Positions 8,813-18,234 of a DNA stretch of 64,000 nucleotides are shown in pieces. The stretch spans positions 62,001-126,000 of the forward strand of contig CAWJBI010000047.1 in NCBI GenBank assembly GCA_963841065.1. The letters run 5' to 3'. Made by a program: the position numbers and the translations under genes. The notes below the pieces were generated by a model. It did not search any database. It was not told where the DNA came from and saw only the letters and a program-made list of their open reading frames with translations. Position 1 is the stretch's first letter. Every line of letters starts with the position of its first letter. Origin of the DNA: M0108 sp963841065. Its GTDB lineage: Bacteria; Pseudomonadota; Gammaproteobacteria; Chromatiales; Chromatiaceae.

Positions 8813-9982
8813 CTACAGCCCGGCCGCGGCGCGCAGGTCCTCCGCGCGGTCGGTGCGTTCCCAGGTGAACTCCGGCTCCTCGCGACCGAAGTGCCCATAA
8901 GCAGCGGTCTTGAGGTAGATGGGCCGCACGAGATCCAGCATCTGGACTATGCCGTAGGGGCGCAGGTCGAAGTGTTCGCGCACCAATTGGGCGATGCGCT
9001 CCTCGTCAATCTTGGCGGTGCCGAAGGTCTCGATGGAGATGGAGGTCGGCTCGGCCACGCCGATGGCATAGGAAACCTGAATCTCGCAGCGGTCGGCTAG
9101 CCCGGCGGCGACGATGTTCTTGGCCACATAGCGCCCGGCGTAGGCGGCCGAGCGGTCCACCTTGGACGGGTCCTTGCCGGAGAAGGCGCCTCCGCCGTGA
9201 CGGGCCGCCCCGCCGTAGGTATCGACGATGATCTTGCGCCCGGTCAGGCCGCAGTCGCCGACGGGACCGCCGATGACGAAGGAACCGGTGGGGTTGATGT
9301 GAAACTTGGTCCCCTTGTGGATCCATTCGTTGGGGATGATGGGCTGGATGATGTTCTCCATCACCGCCTCGCACAGGTGCTTGTAGTCCACCTCCGGGTC
9401 GTGCTGGGTGGACAACACCACCGCATCCACCGCGACTACCTTACCGTCGGAGTAGCGCAGGGTGACCTGGCTCTTGGCGTCCGGGCGTAGCCAGGGCAGG
9501 ACGTGGGTCTTGCGCATCTCGGCTTGGCGCTGCACCAGGCGGTGGGCGTAAGTGATGGGTGCGGGCATCAGGACATCGGTCTCGTTGGTGGCGTAGCCGA
9601 ACATCAGGCCTTGGTCGCCGGCACCCTGTTCCTCGGGGGCGGAACGGTTCACGCCTTGGGCGATGTCGCTGGACTGCTTGCCGATCAGGGACATGACGGC
9701 ACAGGTCGATCCATCGAAGCCGACATGGGAACTGGTGTAGCCGATGTCGCAGACCACCTTGCGCACCACCTCGTCGAGGTCGACCCAGGCGTTGGTCGTG
9801 ATTTCCCCGCCGACGATCACGGCCCCGGTCTTGATCATGGTCTCGCAGGCGACACGGGCATGCTGCGGGTCGGGGTCCTGGGTCAGGATGGCGTCCAGGA
9901 CCGCGTCGGATATCTGATCGGCGACCTTGTCGGGATGACCCTCGGAGACGGACTCCGAGGTGAAGATGGTTTCTTTCGACAT
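8813..9982 (-). CDS. metK: S-adenosylmethionine synthetase
   Basis: MetK makes SAM from methionine and ATP as a cytosolic tetramer. The 389-residue product is of normal length. It starts MSKETIFTSESVSEGHPDKVADQ, which holds the ATP/metal-binding GHPDK, and includes QGLMFGYA and GGAARHGGGAFSGKDPSKVDRS, the signature loop. A C-terminal EEPEFTWERTD stretch is standard. It is the first gene of the minus-strand methyl-cycle set. Its own promoter must lie in 9983-10162, where I see no recognisable SAM-sensing leader. It is divergent from the thioredoxin-fold gene at 10163. Confidence 0.97.
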   Translation of the reverse strand: MSKETIFTSESVSEGHPDKVADQISDAVLDAILTQDPDPQHARVACETMIKTGAVIVGGEITTNAWVDLDEVVRKVVCDIGYTSSHVGFDGSTCAVMSLIGKQSSDIAQGVNRSAPEEQGAGDQGLMFGYATNETDVLMPAPITYAHRLVQRQAEMRKTHVLPWLRPDAKSQVTLRYSDGKVVAVDAVVLSTQHDPEVDYKHLCEAVMENIIQPIIPNEWIHKGTKFHINPTGSFVIGGPVGDCGLTGRKIIVDTYGGAARHGGGAFSGKDPSKVDRSAAYAGRYVAKNIVAAGLADRCEIQVSYAIGVAEPTSISIETFGTAKIDEERIAQLVREHFDLRPYGIVQMLDLVRPIYLKTAAYGHFGREEPEFTWERTDRAEDLRAAAGL

Positions 9983-10162
9983 GGTGGGATATAGGGGCTC
10001 CTTACTGTGGCTCCCCGAGGGCGCCGGATGAAAACAGCTAATTTTAGGGCCCTTGGCCCTTCATTCCTAGTAGCAGTCTTGGATTTTTCCGCCCAAGGGG
10101 TAAGATGAAGCGGTTTCACGCTCCGTCTTGCCCTATTCAGATCCCCGCGAGGAGAGGTCCCC

Positions 10163-10720
10163 ATGGTATCCCTGCAAACGCCCGTCTGCGATTTTGGTCG
10201 GTTAGCCCCGGATTTCAACCTGCCCGGCGTGGATGGCCGCCGCTGGACACGCGACGACTGCAAGGGCGACAAGGGGCTAATGGTCATGTTTATCTGCAAC
10301 CATTGCCCCTACGTCAAGGCGGTCATCGACCGCATCATCCGCGACGCCCGGGACCTGGCGCCCCTCGGCGTCCGGTGTGTGGCCATCATGTCCAATGACC
10401 CCAGCGATTACCCGGAAGACTCCTTTGACAACATGCGGCGCATCGCCCAGGAGTTGAATTTTCCTTTTCCCTACCTGCTTGACGAGACCCAAGAGGTGGC
10501 CAAGGCCTTTGGCGCCGTCTGCACACCGGACTTTTTCGGCTACAACGGCGACCTGGAACTCCAGTACCGGGGCCGCCTCGACGAGAGCCGCAAGGAGGCC
10601 GCCCCCGCGGACGTCCGTCGCGACCTTTTCGAGGCCATGAAGGCGGTGGCAGCCACCGGGGCAGGCCCGCGAGACCAGATTCCCAGCATGGGCTGCTCCA
10701 TCAAGTGGCGGGAAGATTGA
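10163..10720 (+). CDS. thioredoxin-fold redoxin (AhpC/TSA-like)
   Basis: This 185-residue cytosolic protein has a thioredoxin fold of the peroxiredoxin/ResA-like type. Its start APDFNLPGVDGRRW is typical, and the redox motif is CNHCPYVK near residues 45-52, a C-x-x-C variant seen in a conserved family of 'thioredoxin family proteins'. PDFFGYN (cis-Pro region) and a C-terminal MGCSIKW follow. It probably reduces or oxidises protein thiols or peroxides; the substrate is unknown. No signal peptide is visible. ATG at 10163 follows cgaggagag. It stands alone between metK (divergent) and transketolase. Confidence 0.8.
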   Translation: MVSLQTPVCDFGRLAPDFNLPGVDGRRWTRDDCKGDKGLMVMFICNHCPYVKAVIDRIIRDARDLAPLGVRCVAIMSNDPSDYPEDSFDNMRRIAQELNFPFPYLLDETQEVAKAFGAVCTPDFFGYNGDLELQYRGRLDESRKEAAPADVRRDLFEAMKAVAATGAGPRDQIPSMGCSIKWRED

Positions 10721-10770
10721 AGGTTTTCCTTACCGCCCCGGGCCAGGGCGTGGGGCTCTGTAACAAAATC

Positions 10771-10782
10771 AGTATATTAGAA
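10771..10782. repeat. 12-base AT-rich element upstream of transketolase
   Basis: agtatattagaa lies in the only AT-rich patch (about 10760-10800) between the redoxin gene and transketolase. The same 12 bases occur at 58679-58690, upstream of the MPEF-repeat protein. It could mark a promoter, or be chance. Confidence 0.25.
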
Positions 10783-10949
10783 TCTATAAAAGTATTTTTG
10801 CCTCCATAAGCCCAGTTGGTTTGCGGTGAGGGGCTAAATGGGGCCAAAATATACGACCTTTTGCCATGCTGGCCAGGGGCGCGCAGCCAACCCAGCCAGA
10901 CGCCGACCACAAGACTTCGGTCTCCACAACAACTACGAGGAGGGGCTTC

Positions 10950-12962
10950 ATGTCCTCACGCAAAGAACTGGCGAACGCAATCCGCGCCCTGAGCATGGAT
11001 GCGGTTCAGAAGGCCAAGTCCGGTCACCCAGGCGCCCCCATGGGCATGGCGGATATCGCCGAGGTGCTGTGGAACGACTACATGCGCCACAACCCCGTCA
11101 ATCCGGACTGGGCTGACCGTGACCGCTTCGTGCTCTCCAACGGGCACGGCTCCATGCTGATCTACTCCCTGCTGCATCTCACGGGTTATGACATCAGCGT
11201 CGAGGACCTCAAGTCTTTCCGGCAACTTCATTCCAAGACCCCAGGGCACCCCGAGTACGGCTATGCCCCCGGCATCGAAACCACCACGGGCCCCCTAGGG
11301 CAAGGCCTGACCAATGCGGTGGGCATGGCCCTCGCAGAGAAGGTCCTCGCCGGTCAGTTCAACAAGCCCGGCCACGAGATCGTCAACCACCACACCTATG
11401 TCTTCCTGGGTGATGGCTGCCTGATGGAGGGTATCTCCCACGAGGCCTGCTCCCTGGCGGGCGCCCTGGGTCTGGGTAAACTGATCTGCTTCTACGACGA
11501 CAACAACATCTCCATCGATGGCGAGGTACGGGGTCACGGCAATACCCCGGCCTGGTTCCTGGACGACACCCCCAAGCGCTTCGAGGCCTATGGCTGGCAT
11601 GTCATCCCCAAGGTCGATGGCCATGACCCCGAGGCCATCAAGGCCGCTATCGAGGTGGCTCGCGCCATTGATGGCAAGCCGTCCCTGATCTGCTGCCAGA
11701 CCATCATCGGTTTTGGCTCGCCCAACAAGCAGGGTAAGGAAGACTGCCACGGCGCCCCCCTGGGCGACGACGAGATCACCCTGACCCGCGAGAACCTGGG
11801 CTGGCGTCATGCCCCCTTCGAGATTCCCCAGGATGTCCAGGCTGGCTGGGATGCCCGGGATGCGGGTGCCCGCGCCGAGACCGAATGGAATGCCCGCTTC
11901 GAGGCCTATGCCGTGGCCTATCCCACCCAGGCGGCGGAGTTCCAGCGCCGCATGGCCGGGAACCTGCCCGCCGACTGGGCCGAGAAGTCCGATGCCTTCA
12001 TTGCCGCCGTGGTGGCCAAGGCCGAGACCATTGCCTCCCGCAAGGCCTCCCAGAATGCCCTGGACGGTTTTGGCCCGCTGCTGCCGGAACTGCTGGGTGG
12101 TTCCGCCGACCTCGCCGGCTCCAATCTGACGATCTGGAAAGGCTGCAAGGGTGTTAGCCGCACGGATGCCTCGGGCAACTACATCTATTACGGCGTACGC
12201 GAGTTCGGCATGTCGGCCATCATGAACGGCGCCGCCCTGCATGGGGGCTTCGTCCCCTATGGCGCCACCTTCCTCATGTTCTCGGAATACGCCCGCAATG
12301 CCCTGCGCATGGCGGCTCTCATGAAGGTGCCCAGCATCTTCGTCTATACCCACGACTCCATTGGTCTGGGCGAGGATGGTCCCACCCACCAGCCCGTCGA
12401 ACAGATCCCTAGCCTGCGTCTCATCCCCAACATGAGCGTCTGGCGTCCCTGCGACGCGGTCGAGTCCGCCGTCGCCTGGAAGTTGGCGATCGAGCGCAAG
12501 ACGGGCCCAAGCTGCCTCATCTTCTCCCGCCAGAACCTGGCCCACATGGACCGCGACGCCAACCAGATGACAGGCATCACCCGCGGCGGCTATGTGCTGC
12601 GCGATTGCGCCGGTACGCCGGATGCCATCCTCATCGCCACGGGTTCCGAGGTGGAACTGGCGGTCAAGGCCGCCGATGCCCTGGCGGCGGGCGGTAAGGC
12701 CGTGCGCGTGGTCTCCATGCCAAGCACCGATGTTTTCGATGCCCAGGACGCTGCCTATCGGGAGTCCGTGTTGCCCCGTGCCGTGAATACCCGGGTTGCT
12801 ATCGAGGCGGCCTGCACCGCCGGCTGGTGGAAGTATGTCGGTTGCCAGGGCGCCGTGGTTGGTATCGACCGCTTCGGTGAGTCCGCCCCCGCCGGCGATC
12901 TCTTCAAGGCCTTCGGCTTCACGGTCGATCAGGTGGTGGCCACTGTCAAGGGCCTCCTCTAA
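10950..12962 (+). CDS. tkt: transketolase
   Basis: Transketolase moves two-carbon ketol units between sugar phosphates in the Calvin and pentose-phosphate pathways, using thiamine diphosphate. The 670-residue product starts MSSRKELANAIRALSMDAVQ at the ATG preceded by acgaggagggg; longer frames upstream are not needed. It has GHPGAPMG, the ThDP motif GDGCLMEGISHEA...NN, and the pyrimidine-domain TYGATFLMFSEYA-like and DSIGLGEDGPTHQPVEQ stretches. It heads the cluster tkt-gap-pgk-pyk-fba, with gaps of 54-173 bases, as in many autotrophic proteobacteria (cbbT). There is no frameshift. Confidence 0.96.
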   Translation: MSSRKELANAIRALSMDAVQKAKSGHPGAPMGMADIAEVLWNDYMRHNPVNPDWADRDRFVLSNGHGSMLIYSLLHLTGYDISVEDLKSFRQLHSKTPGHPEYGYAPGIETTTGPLGQGLTNAVGMALAEKVLAGQFNKPGHEIVNHHTYVFLGDGCLMEGISHEACSLAGALGLGKLICFYDDNNISIDGEVRGHGNTPAWFLDDTPKRFEAYGWHVIPKVDGHDPEAIKAAIEVARAIDGKPSLICCQTIIGFGSPNKQGKEDCHGAPLGDDEITLTRENLGWRHAPFEIPQDVQAGWDARDAGARAETEWNARFEAYAVAYPTQAAEFQRRMAGNLPADWAEKSDAFIAAVVAKAETIASRKASQNALDGFGPLLPELLGGSADLAGSNLTIWKGCKGVSRTDASGNYIYYGVREFGMSAIMNGAALHGGFVPYGATFLMFSEYARNALRMAALMKVPSIFVYTHDSIGLGEDGPTHQPVEQIPSLRLIPNMSVWRPCDAVESAVAWKLAIERKTGPSCLIFSRQNLAHMDRDANQMTGITRGGYVLRDCAGTPDAILIATGSEVELAVKAADALAAGGKAVRVVSMPSTDVFDAQDAAYRESVLPRAVNTRVAIEAACTAGWWKYVGCQGAVVGIDRFGESAPAGDLFKAFGFTVDQVVATVKGLL

Positions 12963-13037
12963 GACCCGCGGCGGGGCCTTATCGGAGGCCCCGCATCTCC
13001 CTTTATCTCCTTTAACAACCAGACCAGGAGCAAACGC

Positions 13038-14036
13038 ATGACGATCAAAGTGGGCATCAACGGTTTTGGCCGCATCGGCCGCATGGCCTTCCGCGCTATC
13101 GCCAAGGACTTTCCGGGCATCGAGGTGGTTGGTATCAACGACCTCCTGGCCCCCGACTACCTGGCCTACATGCTTAAGTATGATTCGGTCCATGGCAACT
13201 TCCCGGGCGACATCGCCGTTGACGGCAACACCATGATCGTCAATGGTAAGCGCATTCGTCTGACCGCCGAGCGCGACCCGGCCAACCTCAAGTGGGACGA
13301 GATCGGCGCCGAGCTGATCATCGAGTGCACGGGCTTTTTCCTGGACGAGGCCTCCTGCCAGAAGCACATCGAGGCGGGTGCCAAGAAGGTGGTGCAGAGC
13401 GCCCCTTCCAAGGATGCCACCCCCATGTTCGTCTATGGCGTCAACCACAAGACCTATGCCGGCCAGGCCATCATCTCGGCGGCCTCCTGCACCACCAACT
13501 GTCTCGCCCCGGTCGCCAAGGTCCTGCACGACAATTGGGGTATCAAGCGCGGCCTCATGACCACGGTTCACGCCGCCACCGCCACGCAGAAGACCGTCGA
13601 TGGCCCCTCCATGAAGGACTGGCGCGGCGGTCGCGGTATCCTGGAGAACATCATCCCGTCCTCCACCGGCGCCGCCAAGGCGGTGGGCGTGGTGCTGCCC
13701 GAGCTGAACAAGAAGCTGACCGGTATGGCCTTCCGCGTCCCGACCTCCGACGTCTCCGTGGTCGACCTCACCGTCGAGCTGAACAAGGAAGCGGACTACG
13801 CCGACATCTGCAAGGCGATGAAGGCCGCTTCCGAGTCGGGCGACCTGGCCGGGGTCCTGGCCTACACCGACGAGAAGGTCGTCTCTACCGACTTCCGCGG
13901 CAGATCCACCCCCTCGATCTTCGACTCCGAGGCCGGCATCGCCCTCGACAAGACCTTCGTCAAGGTCGTCGCCTGGTACGACAACGAATACGGTTATACC
14001 TGCAATATGCTGCGCATGGTCGAGCACGTAGCCTAA
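13038..14036 (+). CDS. gap: glyceraldehyde-3-phosphate dehydrogenase
   Basis: This 332-residue type I GAPDH interconverts glyceraldehyde-3-phosphate and 1,3-bisphosphoglycerate. The Rossmann start is TIKVGINGFGRIGRMAFRA. The catalytic cysteine lies in SAASCTTNCLAP, and the catalytic His is in TVHAATATQKTVDGP. WYDNEYGYTCNMLRMVEHVA closes the protein. The coenzyme strand reads GINDLLAP, where Asp favours NAD. The ATG has a ggagcaaacgc ribosome-binding site. It is second in the tkt-gap-pgk-pyk-fba cluster, so it can serve carbon fixation and glycolysis. Confidence 0.97.
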   Translation: MTIKVGINGFGRIGRMAFRAIAKDFPGIEVVGINDLLAPDYLAYMLKYDSVHGNFPGDIAVDGNTMIVNGKRIRLTAERDPANLKWDEIGAELIIECTGFFLDEASCQKHIEAGAKKVVQSAPSKDATPMFVYGVNHKTYAGQAIISAASCTTNCLAPVAKVLHDNWGIKRGLMTTVHAATATQKTVDGPSMKDWRGGRGILENIIPSSTGAAKAVGVVLPELNKKLTGMAFRVPTSDVSVVDLTVELNKEADYADICKAMKAASESGDLAGVLAYTDEKVVSTDFRGRSTPSIFDSEAGIALDKTFVKVVAWYDNEYGYTCNMLRMVEHVA

Positions 14037-14209
14037 TAGGCGTCGGGCCACCGGCCGGTGAACGGCGGCACGGATGCCGCCCGCTTAACCGGAGGGTTCA
14101 AGGGCTGGTCAGACCCCTGGCAGTACCCATACCAGAGTCATTCGGAAAGCCATGCCCGTTTTCCCAATCACTTTAGTCGTCCACAACCAAGACACGGGGG
14201 AGCAGTTTC

Positions 14210-15391
14210 ATGTCATTCATCAAGTTGACCGATCTCGATCTGTCCGGCAAGCGGGTGCTGATCCGTGCCGACCTCAATGTCCCCGTCAAGGAGGGCAAGG
14301 TGACCTCGGACGCGCGCATCACTGCCTCCATGCCGACCATGGAGCATTGCCTCAAGGCCGGGGCCAAGGTGATGGTCACCTCCCACCTAGGGCGGCCGAC
14401 CGAGGGGGAATGGACCCCCGAAGTGTCCCTGCAGCCGGTGGCGGACAATATCTCCGCGCGCCTGGGCAAGCCGGTGCGCTTGATTCGGGACTGGGTGGAC
14501 GGTGGCTTCGAGGTCGCCCCCGGTGAGTTGGTGGTGCTGGAAAACTGCCGCGTCAACAAGGGCGAAAAGAAGAACCTCGAGGAGACAGCCCGCAAGTACG
14601 CCGCCCTCTGCGATGTCTTCGTCATGGATGCCTTCGGCACCGCGCATCGCGCCGAGGCCTCCACCACCGGCGTCGGCGTTTACGCCCCCGTAGCCTGTGC
14701 CGGCCTGCTGCTGGCGGAAGAACTGGACGCCTTGGGCAAGGCCCTGGCCAACCCGGCCCGGCCCATGGTCGCCATCGTGGGCGGTTCCAAGGTCTCCACC
14801 AAACTGACGGTGCTGGAGTCCCTGTCCCAGAAGGTCGATCAGCTCGTGGTCGGCGGCGGCATCGCCAATACCTTCCTCAAGGCCGCCGGCTATCCGGTCG
14901 GCAAGTCCCTGTGCGAGGACGACCTGGTTGAGACTGCCAAGGATCTGATGGGCAAGATGACCGCCCGCAATGCCACCATCCCCATCGCCGTGGACGTGGT
15001 GTGCGGCAAGCAGTTCGCCGAGAACGAGCCCGCCGTCCTCAAGAAGCCCTCCGAAGTGGCCGATGACGACATGATCTTCGACATCGGCCCCGAGTCCGCC
15101 CAGCAACTGGCGGACATTATCGCCAAGGCCGGCACCATCATCTGGAACGGCCCGGTTGGCGTCTTCGAGTTTGACCAGTTCGGCGCCGGCACCAAAACCC
15201 TGGCCATGGCCATCGCCGAGGCCCCGGGCTTCTCCCTGGCGGGTGGCGGCGACACCATTGCCGCTATCCAGAAGTACGATATCTACGACCGGGTGTCCTA
15301 CATCTCCACCGCCGGCGGCGCCTTCCTGGAATTCCTGGAGGGCAAGACCCTGCCGGCCGTGGCCATGCTCGAGGCGCGGGCCAAGGGCTGA
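14210..15391 (+). CDS. pgk: phosphoglycerate kinase
   Basis: Pgk transfers phosphate between 1,3-bisphosphoglycerate and ADP. The 393-residue protein shows GKRVLIRADLNVPVKEGKVT, TSHLGRP, FVMDAFGTAHRAEAST, GGSKVSTKLTVLESL, and the nucleotide-binding FSLAGGGDTIAAI in the correct order. The length is normal and the frame intact. It starts at the ATG after ggggagcagtttc, 173 bases downstream of gap. Third gene of the central-carbon cluster. Confidence 0.97.
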   Translation: MSFIKLTDLDLSGKRVLIRADLNVPVKEGKVTSDARITASMPTMEHCLKAGAKVMVTSHLGRPTEGEWTPEVSLQPVADNISARLGKPVRLIRDWVDGGFEVAPGELVVLENCRVNKGEKKNLEETARKYAALCDVFVMDAFGTAHRAEASTTGVGVYAPVACAGLLLAEELDALGKALANPARPMVAIVGGSKVSTKLTVLESLSQKVDQLVVGGGIANTFLKAAGYPVGKSLCEDDLVETAKDLMGKMTARNATIPIAVDVVCGKQFAENEPAVLKKPSEVADDDMIFDIGPESAQQLADIIAKAGTIIWNGPVGVFEFDQFGAGTKTLAMAIAEAPGFSLAGGGDTIAAIQKYDIYDRVSYISTAGGAFLEFLEGKTLPAVAMLEARAKG

Positions 15392-15469
15392 GGTCGGTTC
15401 GCCTACGGGCGCCGCCCATCGCCGCCCGTCACCCCGTCCACCCCAAGCCCAGAGTTAACCTGTCGTCCC

Positions 15470-16921
15470 ATGCCCCCCAGACGCACTAAGATCGTCGCCA
15501 CCCTCGGACCCGCCACGGATGGCGAGGGTTCCCTTGACCGGCTCGTCGCCGCCGGTATTGATGTGGCCCGCCTCAACTTGTCCCATGACTCCCATGAGCG
15601 CCACCGTGAGCGCGCCCTTCGGCTGCGGGCCAGCGCTCAGGCCCTGGGCCGTGACGTGGCGGTGCTGGTTGACCTCCAGGGACCCAAGATACGCATCGGC
15701 CGTTTCGCTACCGGCGCCATCCGGCTAGCGGATGGCGATCGCTTCGATATCGATGCCACCTGCCCCCTGGACGGGGGTGATGCCCACCGGGTCGGTACCA
15801 CCTACCGCGCCTTGGCCGATGATGTGGCGCGGGGCGACAGCCTCATTCTCGACGACGGGGCCATCGAGCTCTGGGTGGAGGAGGTGGCGGGCGGGGCGAT
15901 TCGCTGCAAGGTGGTGATGGGCGGGGTCTTGTCGGATAACAAGGGTATCAACAAGCGCGGTGGCGGTCTCTCCGCCCCGGCCCTGACCGATAAGGATATC
16001 CGTGACATCCGCTTTGCCGCTGAGATTGAGGCCGATTACCTGGCGGTATCCTTCGTGCGCGGTCCCGAGGATGTGCGCCAGGCCCGCGCCATCTTTGCCG
16101 AGGCGGGCGGCGAGGGCGGTATCGTTGCCAAGATCGAGCGCGCCGAGGCCTTGGAGACCATCGATGACATCATCATCGCCGCCGATGCCATCATGATCGC
16201 CCGCGGCGACCTGGGTGTTGAGATCGGCGATGCCGAGCTCCCCTCGGTACAGAAGGATTTGGTGCACCGGGCCCGCTCCCTGAATAGCATGGTCATCACC
16301 GCCACCCAGATGATGCAGTCCATGATCGAGCACCCGGTGCCGACCCGGGCCGAGGTCTTCGACGTGGCCAATGCCGTCCTTGACGGCACGGATGCGGTCA
16401 TGCTCTCCGCCGAGACTTCGGTGGGGGCGTACCCCATCAAGACCGTGGAGGCCATGCATCGCGTTTGCCTGGAGGCGGAGAAGAACGCCCTCGTCACCCG
16501 CTCCCATCACCGGCTGGATTCGGTCTTCGGCCGCGTGGACGAGGCCATCGCCATGGCCGCCATGTATGCCGCCAACCACTTGGGGGTGAAGGCCATCGCT
16601 GCCCTCACCGAGAGCGGTTCCACCGTCAAGTGGATGTCACGCATCAGCTCCGGCATCCCCATCTATGCCCTCACCCGGCACGTGCCCACCCGTCGCCAGG
16701 TCACCCTGATGCGGGGCGTCTATCCGATCAGCTTCGACGTCGCCCATACCGATATCCACGCCGTGAACAGTGAGGTCATCGAGGAACTGCTCCGCGCCGG
16801 CACGGTCCGCGAGGGGGATCTGGTCATCATTACCAAGGGCGACCGCCGCGGCGTCGAAGGCCAGACCAATGTCCTTAAGATCATGCGCGTGGGCGAGCAC
16901 ACCCTGCTGACCCACGACTGA
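15470..16921 (+). CDS. pyk: pyruvate kinase
   Basis: Pyk converts phosphoenolpyruvate and ADP to pyruvate and ATP. The 483-residue product begins PRRTKIVATLGPAT and has ARLNLSHDSHERH, VDLQGPKIRIG, and the active-site stretch MIARGDLGVEIGDAELPSVQ. It then shows ITATQMMQSMIEHPVPTRAEV and a C-terminal allosteric domain. The length fits type II bacterial enzymes (PykA-like). It sits between pgk and fba, an arrangement common in Chromatiales and relatives. No frameshift. Confidence 0.96.
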   Translation: MPPRRTKIVATLGPATDGEGSLDRLVAAGIDVARLNLSHDSHERHRERALRLRASAQALGRDVAVLVDLQGPKIRIGRFATGAIRLADGDRFDIDATCPLDGGDAHRVGTTYRALADDVARGDSLILDDGAIELWVEEVAGGAIRCKVVMGGVLSDNKGINKRGGGLSAPALTDKDIRDIRFAAEIEADYLAVSFVRGPEDVRQARAIFAEAGGEGGIVAKIERAEALETIDDIIIAADAIMIARGDLGVEIGDAELPSVQKDLVHRARSLNSMVITATQMMQSMIEHPVPTRAEVFDVANAVLDGTDAVMLSAETSVGAYPIKTVEAMHRVCLEAEKNALVTRSHHRLDSVFGRVDEAIAMAAMYAANHLGVKAIAALTESGSTVKWMSRISSGIPIYALTRHVPTRRQVTLMRGVYPISFDVAHTDIHAVNSEVIEELLRAGTVREGDLVIITKGDRRGVEGQTNVLKIMRVGEHTLLTHD

Positions 16922-16975
16922 ACCCCAAACCCCACCTCATCCGCCAACCCATCCACCGAAACGAGGAGACAAGAC

Positions 16976-18049
16976 ATGGCCCTGATTTCCCTGCGTCAGA
17001 TGCTGGACCACGCCGCCGAGCACGGCTACGGCGTACCCGCCTTCAATGTCAACAACCTGGAGCAAATGCGTGCCATCATGGAAGCCGCCGAGCAGACCGA
17101 TTCCCCGGTCATCGTGCAGGCCTCCGCTGGTGCTCGCAAATACGCCGGCGCCCCCTTCCTGCGCCACCTCATCCTCGCCGCCATTGAGGAGTTTCCCCAG
17201 ATCCCGGTGTGCATGCACCAGGATCATGGCACCTCCATGCCCGTCTGCCAGCGCTCCATCCAGCTCGGCTTCTCCTCTGTCATGATGGATGGCTCCCTGG
17301 GCGTCGATGGCAAGACCCCGACCTCCTATGAATACAATGTGGCCATCACCAAGCAGGTGGTCGAGATCGCCCATGCCTGTGGCGTCTCCGTCGAGGGCGA
17401 ACTGGGCTGCCTGGGCTCGCTCGAAACCGGCCAGGCCGGCGAGGAAGACGGCATTGGCGCCGAGGGCACCCTGGATCACAGCCAGCTCCTGACTGACCCC
17501 GAGGAGGCCGCCGACTTCGTCAAGAAGACGGGCGTCGACGCCCTGGCCATCGCCATCGGTACCTCCCATGGCGCCTACAAGTTCACCCGGCCGCCCACGG
17601 GCGACATCCTCGCCATCCAGCGCATCAAGGACATCAACGCCCGCATCCCCAACACCCACCTGGTCATGCACGGTTCTTCGTCCGTGCCCCAGGAGTGGCT
17701 GGCCATCATCAACGAGTATGGCGGCAACATGGGCGAGACCTATGGCGTCCCCGTCGAGGAGATCGCCGAGGGCATCAAGAACGGCGTTCGCAAGGTCAAC
17801 ATCGACACCGACCTGCGCATGGCCTCCACCGGCGCCATCCGCAAGTTCCTGGCCGAGAACACCAAGGAGTTCGACCCCCGCAAGTACTTCATCGCCGCCA
17901 CCAAGGCCATGAAGGGCATCTGCGTGGCCCGTTACGAGGCCTTTGGTACCGCCGGCAATGCCAGCAAGATCGTCGCCGGGGGCGTCATGTCCCTGGACAA
18001 GATGACCGAGCGCTATTTGAAGGGCGAGCTGGATCCGCAGGTGAGGTGA
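16976..18049 (+). CDS. fba: class II fructose-1,6-bisphosphate aldolase
   Basis: This zinc-dependent aldolase (357 residues, the CbbA/FbaA Calvin-cycle subtype) condenses the triose phosphates, and possibly also forms sedoheptulose bisphosphate. Motifs in order: YGVPAFNVNNLEQ, the zinc-site VCMHQDHGTS, FSSVMMDGS, VEGELGCLG, IAIGTSHGAYKF, and LVMHGSSSVPQEW. The start at 16976 follows cgaggagac. It is the last gene of the cluster and is followed by a strong hairpin. Confidence 0.97.
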   Translation: MALISLRQMLDHAAEHGYGVPAFNVNNLEQMRAIMEAAEQTDSPVIVQASAGARKYAGAPFLRHLILAAIEEFPQIPVCMHQDHGTSMPVCQRSIQLGFSSVMMDGSLGVDGKTPTSYEYNVAITKQVVEIAHACGVSVEGELGCLGSLETGQAGEEDGIGAEGTLDHSQLLTDPEEAADFVKKTGVDALAIAIGTSHGAYKFTRPPTGDILAIQRIKDINARIPNTHLVMHGSSSVPQEWLAIINEYGGNMGETYGVPVEEIAEGIKNGVRKVNIDTDLRMASTGAIRKFLAENTKEFDPRKYFIAATKAMKGICVARYEAFGTAGNASKIVAGGVMSLDKMTERYLKGELDPQVR

Positions 18050-18143
18050 GGTTTCGCGGTGGCCCGAACCCTTGATCCCAGGGCCCCTGAAACCCTGGGG
18101 TTGGTTCTAGCCGCCGCGCGCTGGACCTAGGGTGCCAACCTTC

Positions 18144-18176
18144 AAGGCCGATCCTGGTTTTAACAGGATCGGCCTT
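18144..18176. terminator. hairpin terminator between convergent fba and lptF
   Basis: AAGGCCGATCCTG pairs perfectly (13 bp) with CAGGATCGGCCTT around a 7-base loop. It lies about 95 bases after fba and 58 bases from the end of convergent lptF, so it can serve both strands. The T tract is weak (tgtcgttt). Confidence 0.75.
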
Positions 18177-18234
18177 GTCGTTTGTGGGTAATACTAAGCG
18201 GACAGGGCTGGCTGCTTCCGCTGGCCAGAGCCCA

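Noticed and set aside
11295..14051. 918-codon open frame on the minus strand opposite transketolase and gap
   Set aside because: It mirrors two highly conserved plus-strand enzymes; long antisense frames are expected in high-GC codon usage, and it has no recognisable domain.
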